Part shown: one piece after another, positions 1-6,923 of the stretch
Numbering within the stretch: position 1 is the first letter of the stretch
Layout of the letters: every line of letters starts with the position of its first letter
Assembly (NCBI GenBank): GCA_947465645.1
Contig: CANIBQ010000120.1
Coordinates: 1-12,959 of the forward strand
Length of the DNA stretch: 12,959 nucleotides
DNA from: Acidobacteriota bacterium
Lineage (GTDB): Bacteria > Acidobacteriota > Vicinamibacteria > Vicinamibacterales > UBA2999
Direction of reading: 5' to 3'
Notes under the pieces: model-generated
Seen by the model: the letters and a program-made list of their open reading frames with translations, nothing else
What the model was told of the DNA's origin: nothing
The model's database searches: none
Translations under genes and position numbers: made by a program

Positions 1-1193
1 TGCGACTCCATCACGAAGCAGTGGGCATCGTCCTGGCTGAACTGCCGCACGCGCGTCAGGCCGGTGAGTACCCCGGACGCCTCGTTGCGGTGCAGCGCCG
101 TCTGCTCGTGGAGGCGGATCGGCAGGTCGCGGTAGCTGCGCACCTCGCTGCCGAAGACCAGCATGTGGCCGGGGCAGTTCATCGCCTTGAGAGCCATCTG
201 CTCGCCTTCGCCGCTCTCGACCTGGAACATGTTCTGGCGGTAGTGCTGCCAGTGGCCCGAGGTCTCCCACAGCGCCTTGTTGAAGATCAGCGGCGTCTTC
301 ACCTCGACGTAGCCGGAGGGAAAGAGGACGCCGCGCATGTAGTCGGCGAGCGTGTTCCAGAGCGTGGCGCCCTTGGCGAGCCAGAAGGTCGCGCCCGGCG
401 CCCACTGATGAAACATGAACAGCTTCTGGTCGCGGCCAATCTTGCGGTGGTCGCGCTTCTTCGCTTCTTCGAGGCGGTGCAGGTGCGCCTGCAGCTCCTT
501 ATCCGAGGCGAACGCCGTGCCGTAGACGCGTGACATCGGCTGGTTGCGCGCGTCGCCCTTCCAGTAGGCGTTCGAGGTCGTCAGCAGCTTGAACGCCTTC
601 AGCCTGCCGGTCGACGGAACGTGCGGGCCGACGCAGAAGTCGACGAAGGTGTCGCGGTCCTTGATCGTGTAGCAGGAGACCTCGCTCTGGCCCTCGGTCT
701 TCTCGTCGATCAGTTGCACCTTGAGCGGCTCGCCGCGGCTGCCGAAGAACTGCTTCGCGTCCTCGCGGGGCCAGGCCTGCCGCTGGTACGGCAAATCCTG
801 CTGCGCGAGCTCGCGCATCTTCTTTTCAATCTTGTCGAGGTCTTCGGGGACAAACGGCTTCGGGACGACGAAGTCGTAGAAGAAGCCTTCGTCGGTGGCG
901 GGGCCGATGCCGCACTGCGCGCCGGGAAAGAGGTTGGTCACCGCCGCGGCCATCAGGTGGGCGGTGCTGTGACGGAGCAGGTGGAGCGCTTCGGGACTCT
1001 CGGGTGTGACGATCTTGACCGACGCATCCTTGTCGAGCGGGAAGGACAGATCCACGAGACGATCGCCGACCACCGCCGCCAGCGCAGCCTTCGCCAGACG
1101 CGGCGAGATCGCCGACGCGACCTCGCGCACGGGCGTTCCAGCGGACACAGCGCGGCTGGATCCGTCTGGCAATGTGATCTGAACGTCGCTCAT
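1..1193 (-). CDS. thrS: Threonyl-tRNA synthetase, 3' part cut off by window edge
   Basis: Class II aminoacyl-tRNA synthetase that charges tRNA-Thr in the cytoplasm and edits mischarged Ser-tRNA. The 397 visible residues read through an N-terminal TGS domain (about 1-62), the editing domain with HSTAHLM (His75, His79) and CVGPH (Cys187, His191), then the start of the catalytic core. The core shows MNCPGHM (about 338-344, with zinc ligand Cys340) and the motif 2 region HRNEASG..GLTRVRQF..QDDAH (about 368-391). The rest of the core and the anticodon-binding domain lie beyond position 1. The ATG at 1193 is chosen because MSDVQITLPDGS is a normal TGS beginning; no clear Shine-Dalgarno is seen. It lies 34 bp downstream of tRNA-Val on the same strand, so the two may share a transcript. 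Identification is near certain. Confidence 0.97.
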   Translation of the reverse strand, partial: MSDVQITLPDGSSRAVSAGTPVREVASAISPRLAKAALAAVVGDRLVDLSFPLDKDASVKIVTPESPEALHLLRHSTAHLMAAAVTNLFPGAQCGIGPATDEGFFYDFVVPKPFVPEDLDKIEKKMRELAQQDLPYQRQAWPREDAKQFFGSRGEPLKVQLIDEKTEGQSEVSCYTIKDRDTFVDFCVGPHVPSTGRLKAFKLLTTSNAYWKGDARNQPMSRVYGTAFASDKELQAHLHRLEEAKKRDHRKIGRDQKLFMFHQWAPGATFWLAKGATLWNTLADYMRGVLFPSGYVEVKTPLIFNKALWETSGHWQHYRQNMFQVESGEGEQMALKAMNCPGHMLVFGSEVRSYRDLPIRLHEQTALHRNEASGVLTGLTRVRQFSQDDAHCFVMES

Positions 1194-1227
1194 TGGGGCA
1201 GTGCTAAAGACCAAAGACCAGAAGTAA

Positions 1228-1304
1228 TGGTAGGCGCGGGTGGACTCGAACCACTGACCTCCTCCGTGTCAGGGAGGCGCTCTAACCAACTGAGCTACGC
1301 GCCT
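1228..1304 (-). tRNA. tRNA-Val (anticodon GAC), CCA encoded
   Basis: A complete 77-nt cloverleaf on the minus strand. It has acceptor AGGCGCG paired with CGCGCCT, D-stem GCTC/GAGC, anticodon stem CCTCC/GGAGG around loop CTGACAC, variable loop AGGTC, T-loop TTCGAGT, discriminator A and a genomically encoded CCA. The anticodon GAC reads valine codons GUC and GUU. The T-stem is AGTGG/CCACC, so its outermost pair (49-65) is an A-C mismatch where other bacterial tRNA-Val have G-C or G-U. All other stems pair fully. It sits between the S41-like gene and thrS on the same strand. Confidence 0.96.
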
Positions 1305-1339
1305 ATCTGTTGTGAAAATCAGGCCTTAGCCGAACGATC

Positions 1340-1345
1340 AGTATA
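1340..1345 (-). promoter_or_regulatory. Possible -10 box for tRNA-Val/thrS
   Basis: Reading leftwards, TATACT (one change from the TATAAT consensus) lies about 36 bp before the 5' end of tRNA-Val. That would place a transcription start near 1333. No convincing -35 hexamer sits at 16-18 bp; the nearest TTGAGT is too close. Read-through from the upstream S41-like gene is also possible. Tentative. Confidence 0.3.
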
Positions 1346-1365
1346 CCAAACTCAAGGGTGAATCT

Positions 1366-1403
1366 CGCAGGGGGCAGGGGTTAGGGGGCAGGGGCACCCT
1401 GCG
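1366..1403. repeat. G-rich 12-bp direct repeat with G-quadruplex potential, flanked by inverted arms
   Basis: Two copies of AGGGGGCAGGGG (1369-1380 and 1383-1394) are separated by TT. On the plus strand this gives four runs of four or five G with loops CA, TTA and CA, a textbook intramolecular G-quadruplex pattern; the minus strand is the matching C-rich strand. The repeat is enclosed by 7-bp inverted arms CGCAGGG (1366-1372) and CCCTGCG (1397-1403), ending 4 bp past the stop of the S41-like gene. The plus strand is the template for the leftward genes, so the structure could hinder polymerase or act in transcript 3' end formation. There is no U-tract, so it is not a classical intrinsic terminator. 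It could simply be one copy of an interspersed repeat. Confidence 0.75.
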
Positions 1404-1407
1404 TTTG

Positions 1408-2574
1408 CTACGCGGCCTTCTTCTCGGAGAGGTGCTCGAGCGCCTTCTGGAGCGTGGCGTCGACAGCCGGGGCCTCCGAACCGAATTCGATTTCGGGCTG
1501 CTCGACGTCAATGTCGGGCGCGAGGCCCTTCTCGTGGATCGGTTCGCTCGACGGGGTGAGGTAGCGGAGATAGGTCAGCCAGAGGCCGCTGCTGTCTGGC
1601 AGCTTAATCAGCTTCTGGCGGGCGGCGCGGCCGATCGTGTGCTCGCCCACCAGGTCGGCGCGCGTGTTGCCGTCGAGGGCCGCCGCGAACACTTCGGCGG
1701 CTCCCGCCGTGCCCTGGTCCACCAGCAGCACCAGCGGCGCCGTGATGGCGCCATCGGTGGCCTGCGCCGTGACGATTTCTTTCTGGTCGCCCTTCGTCAG
1801 GCGGACGGTGAGCGTGCCGCTCTTGACGAAGAGGTGCGATGCCGCGAGGCCGTGGTCCAGGTCGCCGCGGGCCGTGCCGCGCAGGTCGATGACGTAGCGC
1901 ACCGCACCGGTCCTGGCGAGCGCATCGAACGCCTGCTTGAGCTTCGCCGGAGAGTCTCGGGTGAAGTCGACCACCCGCACGTAGCCGGTGTTGGAGTTGG
2001 CCATGCGCGACGTCATCTCGGTGCCCGCGGGCAGCTCGCGGACGAGGTCGACGACGTGGGGATCGGCCGCGTTGCCGCGAATCAGCAGGATCGACACTTT
2101 CGATCCGGGCGCGCCGTGCAGGAGCCGCGATCCCTCGAACGCCGACATGTCACGCGTGGGACGGTTGTCGATCGCGCGGATGAAATCGCCGCTGCGGATG
2201 CCGGCCTTCGCGGCGGGCGAGCCGTCGCGCGCGGAAATGACGCGGAGGTAATACTGGCGCGTGAGATCGATGCCGACGTTGGCGGCGCCGGCGCTGGTGT
2301 TGCCCTCCATCGCCTTGACGAGATCCGGCGTCAGGAACGCGCTCTCGGGGTCGAGGCCGTCGGCCAGCCCTTTCATCGCGCCCTTCATCGCCTGCTTCAC
2401 GTCAACCGGCTCGACGTAGTTGTTGAGCACGAGCGAGATGACATCCTCGAACACCCGCAGGTGCTGGTAGGTGTCGTCCTTGGCGAGAGCCTGGCCCAGG
2501 TATCCGCCGAGGATGGCGAACATGATCACCGGGATCGAGATGGTCAGGACGAGCGCGCGTGTCCGGGACGTCAT
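1408..2574 (-). CDS. S41/C-terminal-processing-peptidase-like protein with PDZ domain, catalytic residues lost
   Basis: A 388-residue protein of the CtpA/Prc (MEROPS S41A) type. It has an N-terminal hydrophobic segment (about 8-28; signal anchor or uncleaved signal), the S41 N-terminal helical part with LADGLDPESAF (70-80), a PDZ domain (about 92-175, with SPAAKAGIRSGDFI) and the S41 core with VIDLRG (228-233), ending in GLAPDIDV. Active members have a Ser in a TASASE-like motif, a Lys 25 residues later in FGKG, and a Gln four further on. Here the motifs read TAGAAE and IGRAARQ. The Ser position is Gly291, the Lys position is Arg316 (spacing exactly 25) and Gln320 is kept. Both codons were read directly from the sequence. 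Family fold is certain; proteolytic activity is doubtful. It follows envC by 18 bp, with AAAGG about 10 nt before the ATG, so the two look co-transcribed. The role may be scaffolding or peptide binding in the periplasm. Confidence 0.93.
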   Translation of the reverse strand: MTSRTRALVLTISIPVIMFAILGGYLGQALAKDDTYQHLRVFEDVISLVLNNYVEPVDVKQAMKGAMKGLADGLDPESAFLTPDLVKAMEGNTSAGAANVGIDLTRQYYLRVISARDGSPAAKAGIRSGDFIRAIDNRPTRDMSAFEGSRLLHGAPGSKVSILLIRGNAADPHVVDLVRELPAGTEMTSRMANSNTGYVRVVDFTRDSPAKLKQAFDALARTGAVRYVIDLRGTARGDLDHGLAASHLFVKSGTLTVRLTKGDQKEIVTAQATDGAITAPLVLLVDQGTAGAAEVFAAALDGNTRADLVGEHTIGRAARQKLIKLPDSSGLWLTYLRYLTPSSEPIHEKGLAPDIDVEQPEIEFGSEAPAVDATLQKALEHLSEKKAA

Positions 2575-2592
2575 GTCAATGAAGCCTTTGTG

Positions 2593-3777
2593 CTAACGAG
2601 CCTTCAGCCATTGTACGGGATCGACTGAACGGCCGTCGATGCGTACCTCGAAGTACAGGGCGGGGGGGCCTGCTGGCGCCGAACCGACACGGCCCAGCTC
2701 GGTGCCGGCCTCGACAACCTCCCCTCGCTGGGCACTGATCGAGCCGAGGTAGCCGTATAAGGTGTAGTTGTTGCCGCCGTGGTCGAGAATCACGAGGTTC
2801 CCAAAGCCGCTGAATGCATCCGAGTACGACACCGTGCCCGTATGGACAGCCTGGACGGGGGTGCCTTCAGCGGCGGCGATCTCGATACCATTCCGCAGGG
2901 TGGCCGACCCCGGCCGTGACGGTTGGCCAAACCGGCCCGCGATCCGGCCGGTGGCGGGCCAGTCGAGGGCGCCGCGGAACGGCGCCAGGGGCACCGCGAC
3001 CTGCTCCACCGGACGCCCCGCCGCCAGGTTGGCGACCTGCTGCTGAAGCCGCTCCGAGGCCACCTGCAGCTCGCCGGCCAACTGCGCGTTGAGATCCCGC
3101 CGCCTGTCAATCTGCGCGATCAGGGCATTGCGCGCCGCGACGGCGCGATCGGCCGCCAGGCGGGCCTGGCGCACCTCGGCCTCGTGCGCCTGCAGGTCGC
3201 GCACCTTCAACTCCAGCGCGGTCCGCTCGTCGCGCACAGCCGCAAGCGTCCGGCGGTGCTCCTCGACGCGCTGTTCGTTGATGCGCGCGAGGGCCGCGAC
3301 GGCGCGTGTCGCCCGGCCGAACTCACGCACGCCGCCGACACCAAACAGCAGGCGGGCGTATCCGGCAGGGCCACGTTTGTACACGTCCACCATCTGGGCC
3401 TTGAGCGTGGGCAACTGCGCCACGCGCTGCTGCTCGAGGCCCGTGAGCCGGTCGCTGACCTGCTGGACGGCCGCCTGGCCCGCCGCGACGTCGGCCTCCG
3501 CTTGTGTCAGCCGCTCGATCTGCAGATCGCGATCGATCTCGAGCGTGCGGAGATCGCCCACCAGCGTCCGTGCTTCGCCCGCCAGCCGATCGGCTTCGCG
3601 CTGCAGGGAGACGATGCGGTAGTTGACCCGGCGATTGACCACGTCGGCCGGCGACCGGTCGGGCGCCTGCGCCGAGAGCGCGGTGGCCGTCAGCAGGAAG
3701 ATCAGCAATCGCGATGCGGCGCGGACCTTTACCCCTCGACTGCGCTCGGGGCAGGCGGTCCGCGGCGTGTTTTTCAC
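2593..3777 (-). CDS. envC: EnvC-like murein hydrolase activator (coiled coil plus degenerate LytM/M23 domain)
   Basis: A 394-residue exported protein. The signal peptide has a long basic n-region and a hydrophobic core LLIFLLTATALSA (about 24-36). A long coiled coil rich in Leu, Gln, Glu and Arg follows (about 45-250), then a C-terminal LytM/M23 fold (about 268-394) with GRIAGRFG, EGTPVQAVHTG and FGNLVILDHG. M23 enzymes bind zinc through HxxxD and HxH; here those sites read R295-N-G-I-E299 and A373-L-Y375, and the usual YAHL is YGYL. This is the pattern of E. coli EnvC (LYGY, SLYFE), whose LytM domain is not a hydrolase but activates the septal amidases AmiA/AmiB. An amidase-activating role in daughter-cell separation is therefore inferred. 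The start is GTG at 3777, chosen because the next candidate (TTG, codon 24) would remove the basic n-region. Codons 9-16 come from a palindromic repeat. Confidence 0.9.
   Translation of the reverse strand: MKNTPRTACPERSRGVKVRAASRLLIFLLTATALSAQAPDRSPADVVNRRVNYRIVSLQREADRLAGEARTLVGDLRTLEIDRDLQIERLTQAEADVAAGQAAVQQVSDRLTGLEQQRVAQLPTLKAQMVDVYKRGPAGYARLLFGVGGVREFGRATRAVAALARINEQRVEEHRRTLAAVRDERTALELKVRDLQAHEAEVRQARLAADRAVAARNALIAQIDRRRDLNAQLAGELQVASERLQQQVANLAAGRPVEQVAVPLAPFRGALDWPATGRIAGRFGQPSRPGSATLRNGIEIAAAEGTPVQAVHTGTVSYSDAFSGFGNLVILDHGGNNYTLYGYLGSISAQRGEVVEAGTELGRVGSAPAGPPALYFEVRIDGRSVDPVQWLKAR
3732..3753. repeat. Short palindromic repeat inside the envC signal-peptide region
   Basis: CCCCTCGACTGCGCTCGGGG plus CA forms a hairpin: CCC-CGA pairs with TCG-GGG around loop CTGCGC, with a one-base T bulge. 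On the minus strand it is translated as roughly CPERSRGV in the n-region of EnvC, between MKNTPR and KVRAAS. The same hairpin and its 'PERSR' peptide resemble a short element scattered through many environmental genomes; that resemblance is from memory. Family membership needs a genome-wide count. Confidence 0.65.
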
Positions 3778-3783
3778 AGGGCT

Positions 3784-3791
3784 AGTATAAA
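3784..3791. promoter_or_regulatory. Possible overlapping divergent -10 elements between envC and ruvX
   Basis: The 23-bp gap between the divergent GTG starts of envC (3777) and ruvX (3801) contains CTAGTATAAAG. Read leftwards it gives TATACT (3789 to 3784); read rightwards it gives TATAAA (3786-3791). Either would place the transcription start within a few bases of the GTG codon, consistent with leaderless or near-leaderless transcripts, and neither gene shows a Shine-Dalgarno. No good -35 hexamer is seen for either direction, so this is weak. Confidence 0.3.
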
Positions 3792-3800
3792 GTCAGACGA

Positions 3801-4265
3801 GTGCGCATCGTGGGCCTCGATGTAGGCGAGAAACGCATCGGCATCGCCATCAGCGACGCCACGGCCACCCTGGCCAGGCCGGTCGGGGTGCTCAAGGCGG
3901 CCGGGCTCTCGACGAGCGCCATCACCATAGTCGCCGACGAAATTGCGCGGCTCAGCGCCGAAGACGATCCGGTCTCGTCCATCATCGTCGGCCTTCCCAG
4001 GCGGCTCGACGGTTCTCCCAACGACATGACACCGCGCGTCGAACGGTTTGCGGCCCACCTCGGCACACGCACCGGACTGCCGGTCGTGCTGCAGGACGAG
4101 CGGCTCACGAGCCGCGAAGCGGAAAGCCGGCTGGCCGTCCGCGAGAAAGACTGGCGCGTGCGGAAAGAGCGCCTCGATGCCGCGGCGGCGGCGATCATCC
4201 TGCAGGATTATCTCGACACCCGTCCCGGCCGTCCCGTGCTGATCGCGGACGAGCCCGAGTTCTGA
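3801..4265 (+). CDS. ruvX: YqgF/RuvX family RNase H-like nuclease (pre-16S rRNA processing / putative Holliday junction resolvase)
   Basis: A 154-residue RNase H-fold protein of normal family length. It has GLDVGEKRIGIAISD (5-19) carrying Asp7, IIVGLPRRLDGS (61-72), DERLTS (99-104) carrying Glu100, and RLDAAAAAIILQDYLD (124-139) carrying Asp126. These three acidic residues match the metal-binding set of the family. E. coli YqgF is known for maturing the 5' end of 16S rRNA; the Holliday-junction role is older and less secure. The start is GTG at 3801, immediately giving MRIVGLDVG. Its TGA shares a base with the ATG of mltG, the common ruvX-mltG arrangement, so the two are translationally coupled. 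Confidence 0.95.
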   Translation: MRIVGLDVGEKRIGIAISDATATLARPVGVLKAAGLSTSAITIVADEIARLSAEDDPVSSIIVGLPRRLDGSPNDMTPRVERFAAHLGTRTGLPVVLQDERLTSREAESRLAVREKDWRVRKERLDAAAAAIILQDYLDTRPGRPVLIADEPEF

Positions 4266-5317
4266 TGCGCAAAGCCGTCATCACCGTTGTGATCATCATG
4301 GTTGTGCTGGGCGCGGCCGCCGGGCTCGTCGGCTTCCGCGTGTGGGATCGGATGCACACCCCGTACAAGGGATACGCGCGAGCGGAGCAATTCGTCGACA
4401 TCCCGTCAGGCGTGTCGAGCAACGCCATCGGACGCCTGCTCGTGGAGGCCGGAGTGATCGAGAACGATCTTGCCTTCCGTGCCGCGCTCCGCTGGACTGG
4501 CCGTGGCCAGAGCTTGAAGGCTGGCGAGTACCGCTTCGATCGTCCGATGAGCGCCGTGGACGTCATCGAGGTGATCGCGCGCGGCGACGCGTATGCGCGG
4601 CGCATCACGTTTCCCGAAGGCTTGACGATCCTCGACATGGCGCGGCTGTACGAGTCACGCGGATTCGGTTCCGCGCGCGACTTCACCCAGGCGGCCGCCG
4701 ACGCCTCGGTCGTCAAGGACATCGATCCGGCCGCGACCGATCTCGAGGGATACCTGTTTCCCGACACCTACGCATTGCCACGTCGGACGCCGGCGTCACG
4801 CCTCGTCGCGGAGATGCTCGGACGCTTTCGCGCCACCTACACCGATGACCTCCGCAGCCGTGCCGAGGCCCAGGGGTTGACGACGCGCGAGTTGGTGACG
4901 CTGGCGTCGGTCATCGAAAAGGAAACTGGAGCCGGCGAAGAGCGTCCGCTCGTGGCGGCCGTCTATACGAACCGCCTCCGGATCGGGATGGGACTCCAGG
5001 CCGATCCAACCGTCGTCTATGCGCTGCTGAAGGCGGGGAAGTACGACGGCAATATCCGCCGCGGGGACCTGGCAATCGACTCGCCGTACAACACCTATAA
5101 GTACCGCGGCCTGCCTCCCGGCCCGATCGCGTCGCCCGGGAAGGCCTCGCTCGAAGCCGCCGTCAGCCCGGCCGACGTCCCCTACCTGTACTTCGTCAGC
5201 CGCAACGACGGCACGCACGCGTTCGCCACGACACTAAGCGAACACAACGCCAACGTCAGGAAATTCCAGGTCCAGTTCTTCAGGGACGCGAGAGCCCGCG
5301 AGCAGTCTTCACGCTAA
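4265..5317 (+). CDS. mltG: Endolytic murein transglycosylase MltG (YceG-like)
   Basis: A 350-residue membrane-anchored lytic transglycosylase that cuts nascent glycan strands and so helps set their length. It has one N-terminal transmembrane helix (about 4-26), then a LysM-like part (about 40-108, with IPSGVSS.AIGRLLVEAGVI and LKAGEYRF), then the YceG catalytic domain. Visible motifs are FPEGLTI, LEGYLFPDTY (160-169), LASVIEKET (213-221) with the catalytic Glu218, LQADPTVVYAL, and SPYNTYKYRGLPPGPIASPG (273-292). Length and motif order are complete. It starts by a one-base overlap with ruvX and ends 5 bp before the convergent stop of nadK. Confidence 0.97.
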   Translation: MRKAVITVVIIMVVLGAAAGLVGFRVWDRMHTPYKGYARAEQFVDIPSGVSSNAIGRLLVEAGVIENDLAFRAALRWTGRGQSLKAGEYRFDRPMSAVDVIEVIARGDAYARRITFPEGLTILDMARLYESRGFGSARDFTQAAADASVVKDIDPAATDLEGYLFPDTYALPRRTPASRLVAEMLGRFRATYTDDLRSRAEAQGLTTRELVTLASVIEKETGAGEERPLVAAVYTNRLRIGMGLQADPTVVYALLKAGKYDGNIRRGDLAIDSPYNTYKYRGLPPGPIASPGKASLEAAVSPADVPYLYFVSRNDGTHAFATTLSEHNANVRKFQVQFFRDARAREQSSR

Positions 5318-5322
5318 CGTGG

Positions 5323-6201
5323 CTATCGTTCGCCCCATTTGAGCTTCTCACGGAGCAGTTCGAAATAACTGCGTGCGGGTGCCTTGACGAGGCGCAGGGT
5401 GCGCTCTGACTTGCGCACGCGGACGATGTCGCCGGGCTTGAGCGGATAGCCGGATTGGCCGTCGAAGGTGACAAAGGTCTCTTCGTCGATCTGCGGGGCC
5501 ACCTCGACGACCGAGTCTCCGGGGATCACGATCGGCCTGTGCGTGAGCGTGTGGGGGGCGATCGGAGTCAGCACCAGCGCGTCAACGGCGGGGTGCACGA
5601 TCGGCCCGCCGGCTGAGAGGTTGTACGCGGTGGAGCCGGTCGCGCTCGCGACGATCAAGCCGTCGGCTTTCACGCGCGTCACGAATCCGCCGCTCACCGA
5701 CACCGAGAGCTCGATCATCCGCGACAGCGCGCCCCTGGTGAACACCACGTCGTTCAGCACCGTGCGGGAATCGAAACACTCGCCGTCCCGGTGCGCATCA
5801 GCCACCAGTACTGCCCGCTCGTCGAAATCAGCCGTGCCCTCGAGCACCTGCTCGAGCGAGTTGTACAACTCGTCGATGCGGATCTCGGTGAGGAAGCCCA
5901 GGCTGCCGAAATTGACGCCGAGAATCGGGATTTCGCGGCCGGCTGCGGCGATACGCGCCGCCATGGCGATGAGCGTGCCGTCGCCGCCGAGGACGATCAC
6001 CAGATCGACAGCGTGGGGCAGTTCTTCGCGCGTGACCGCTTTGCAGCCGCGCGCCGAAGCGCCCGCCAGCCTCGCGGTGTCGGTTTCGAACACCGCCTCG
6101 ACGCGCCGCTCGCGCAGCCACAGCGCGAGGCGCGCCAGGTGATCCGACGCGGCGAGACCTGTCTTGGCGACGATGCCGACCCGTTCGATGCGCGCGCTCA
6201 T
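5323..6201 (-). CDS. nadK: NAD kinase
   Basis: A 292-residue cytoplasmic enzyme that phosphorylates NAD to NADP, the only known route to NADP. Diagnostic motifs are VIVLGGDGTLI (68-78) with catalytic Asp74, GVNFGSLGFL (95-104), LNDV (149-152, where many homologues have NE), DGLIVASATGSTAY (180-193) and SAGGPI. It is the last gene of the leftward operon. Its ATG overlaps the TGA of tlyA by four bases (ATGA), so translation is probably coupled; no strong Shine-Dalgarno is present. tlyA-nadK is a widespread neighbour pair. Confidence 0.96.
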   Translation of the reverse strand: MSARIERVGIVAKTGLAASDHLARLALWLRERRVEAVFETDTARLAGASARGCKAVTREELPHAVDLVIVLGGDGTLIAMAARIAAAGREIPILGVNFGSLGFLTEIRIDELYNSLEQVLEGTADFDERAVLVADAHRDGECFDSRTVLNDVVFTRGALSRMIELSVSVSGGFVTRVKADGLIVASATGSTAYNLSAGGPIVHPAVDALVLTPIAPHTLTHRPIVIPGDSVVEVAPQIDEETFVTFDGQSGYPLKPGDIVRVRKSERTLRLVKAPARSYFELLREKLKWGER

Positions 6202-6923
6202 GGTCGTAGATGAAGAAGGAACTCGACGTTGCCCTTCTGGCCGGTGATTGGCGACGAGGTCGAGCCCATTCGCGTCAATCCTACCCCAGCGGCCGCAGCC
6301 ACAATCTCGTCAACCACACGTAGGTGGACCGCCTCGTCGCGGATTACGCCCTTGCGCACTTCGGTGCGCCCCGCCTCGAATTGCGGTTTGACGAGCGCGA
6401 CGACGTCGGCGCCCGGTCGGAGCAGCGGAGGGATCGCCGGGAGAATATGGCGGAGCGAGATGAACGACACGTCGATTGCCACGACGTCGACCGGCCCGGG
6501 GATGTCGGCAAGCGTGAGATAACGCGCGTTGAAGCGTTCGATCACGACGACCCGGGGATCGTTGCGCAGCGTCCAGTCGAACTGCCCGTGCCCGACGTCG
6601 AGGGCGACGACGCGCGTGGCGCCGCGCTGGAGCAGGACGTCGGTGAAGCCGCCCGTCGAGGCGCCGATGTCGAGCGCTTCGCGCCCGGAGACGGCTATCT
6701 GGAAGGTATCGAGTGCGTGCGCGAGCTTCAGGCCGCCGCGTCCCACGTACGGATGGTCGGGGGTCGCCAGGACGACGTCGGCCGAGTCGTCCACCTGCGC
6801 GCCGGCCTTGGTGACCGGTTCGCCGCCGACGGTGACCTGGCCGGCGAGGATGAGCGCGCGCGCGCGTTCGCGCGACGGCGCGAGGCCGCGCTCGGTCACG
6901 AGCTGATCGAGTCTGATCTTCAA
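6198..6923 (-). CDS. tlyA: TlyA family rRNA 2'-O-methyltransferase (S4 + FtsJ-like)
   Basis: A 241-residue protein with an N-terminal S4 RNA-binding domain (about 1-60: KIRLDQLVTERGLA, ARALILAGQV) followed by an FtsJ/RrmJ-type SAM methyltransferase. The SAM site is ALDIGASTGGFTD (83-95). The K-D-K-E tetrad of 2'-O-methyltransferases is present as Lys66, Asp151, Lys179 and Glu234. In mycobacteria TlyA methylates 16S and 23S rRNA and is needed for capreomycin sensitivity; the target here is inferred. The reading frame is open far upstream, but homology starts at MKIRLDQ, so TTG at 6923 is taken as the start. It overlaps the ispA stop by four bases (TTGA). Confidence 0.93.
   Translation of the reverse strand: MKIRLDQLVTERGLAPSRERARALILAGQVTVGGEPVTKAGAQVDDSADVVLATPDHPYVGRGGLKLAHALDTFQIAVSGREALDIGASTGGFTDVLLQRGATRVVALDVGHGQFDWTLRNDPRVVVIERFNARYLTLADIPGPVDVVAIDVSFISLRHILPAIPPLLRPGADVVALVKPQFEAGRTEVRKGVIRDEAVHLRVVDEIVAAAAGVGLTRMGSTSSPITGQKGNVEFLLHLRP

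Noticed and set aside
621..1361. Plus-strand frame across thrS and tRNA-Val
   Set aside because: It reads through the antisense of a tRNA gene and of conserved ThrRS motifs; no independent support.
1366..1403. Classical Rho-independent terminator after the S41-like gene
   Set aside because: The inverted arms enclose a 24-nt loop and no T-run follows on the transcribed strand.
1405..2628. Long plus-strand open frame antisense to the S41-like gene
   Set aside because: GC-rich codon bias opens the opposite strand; its translation is low-complexity Arg/Val/Ala/Glu-rich with no motif, while the minus strand encodes a clear S41 protein.
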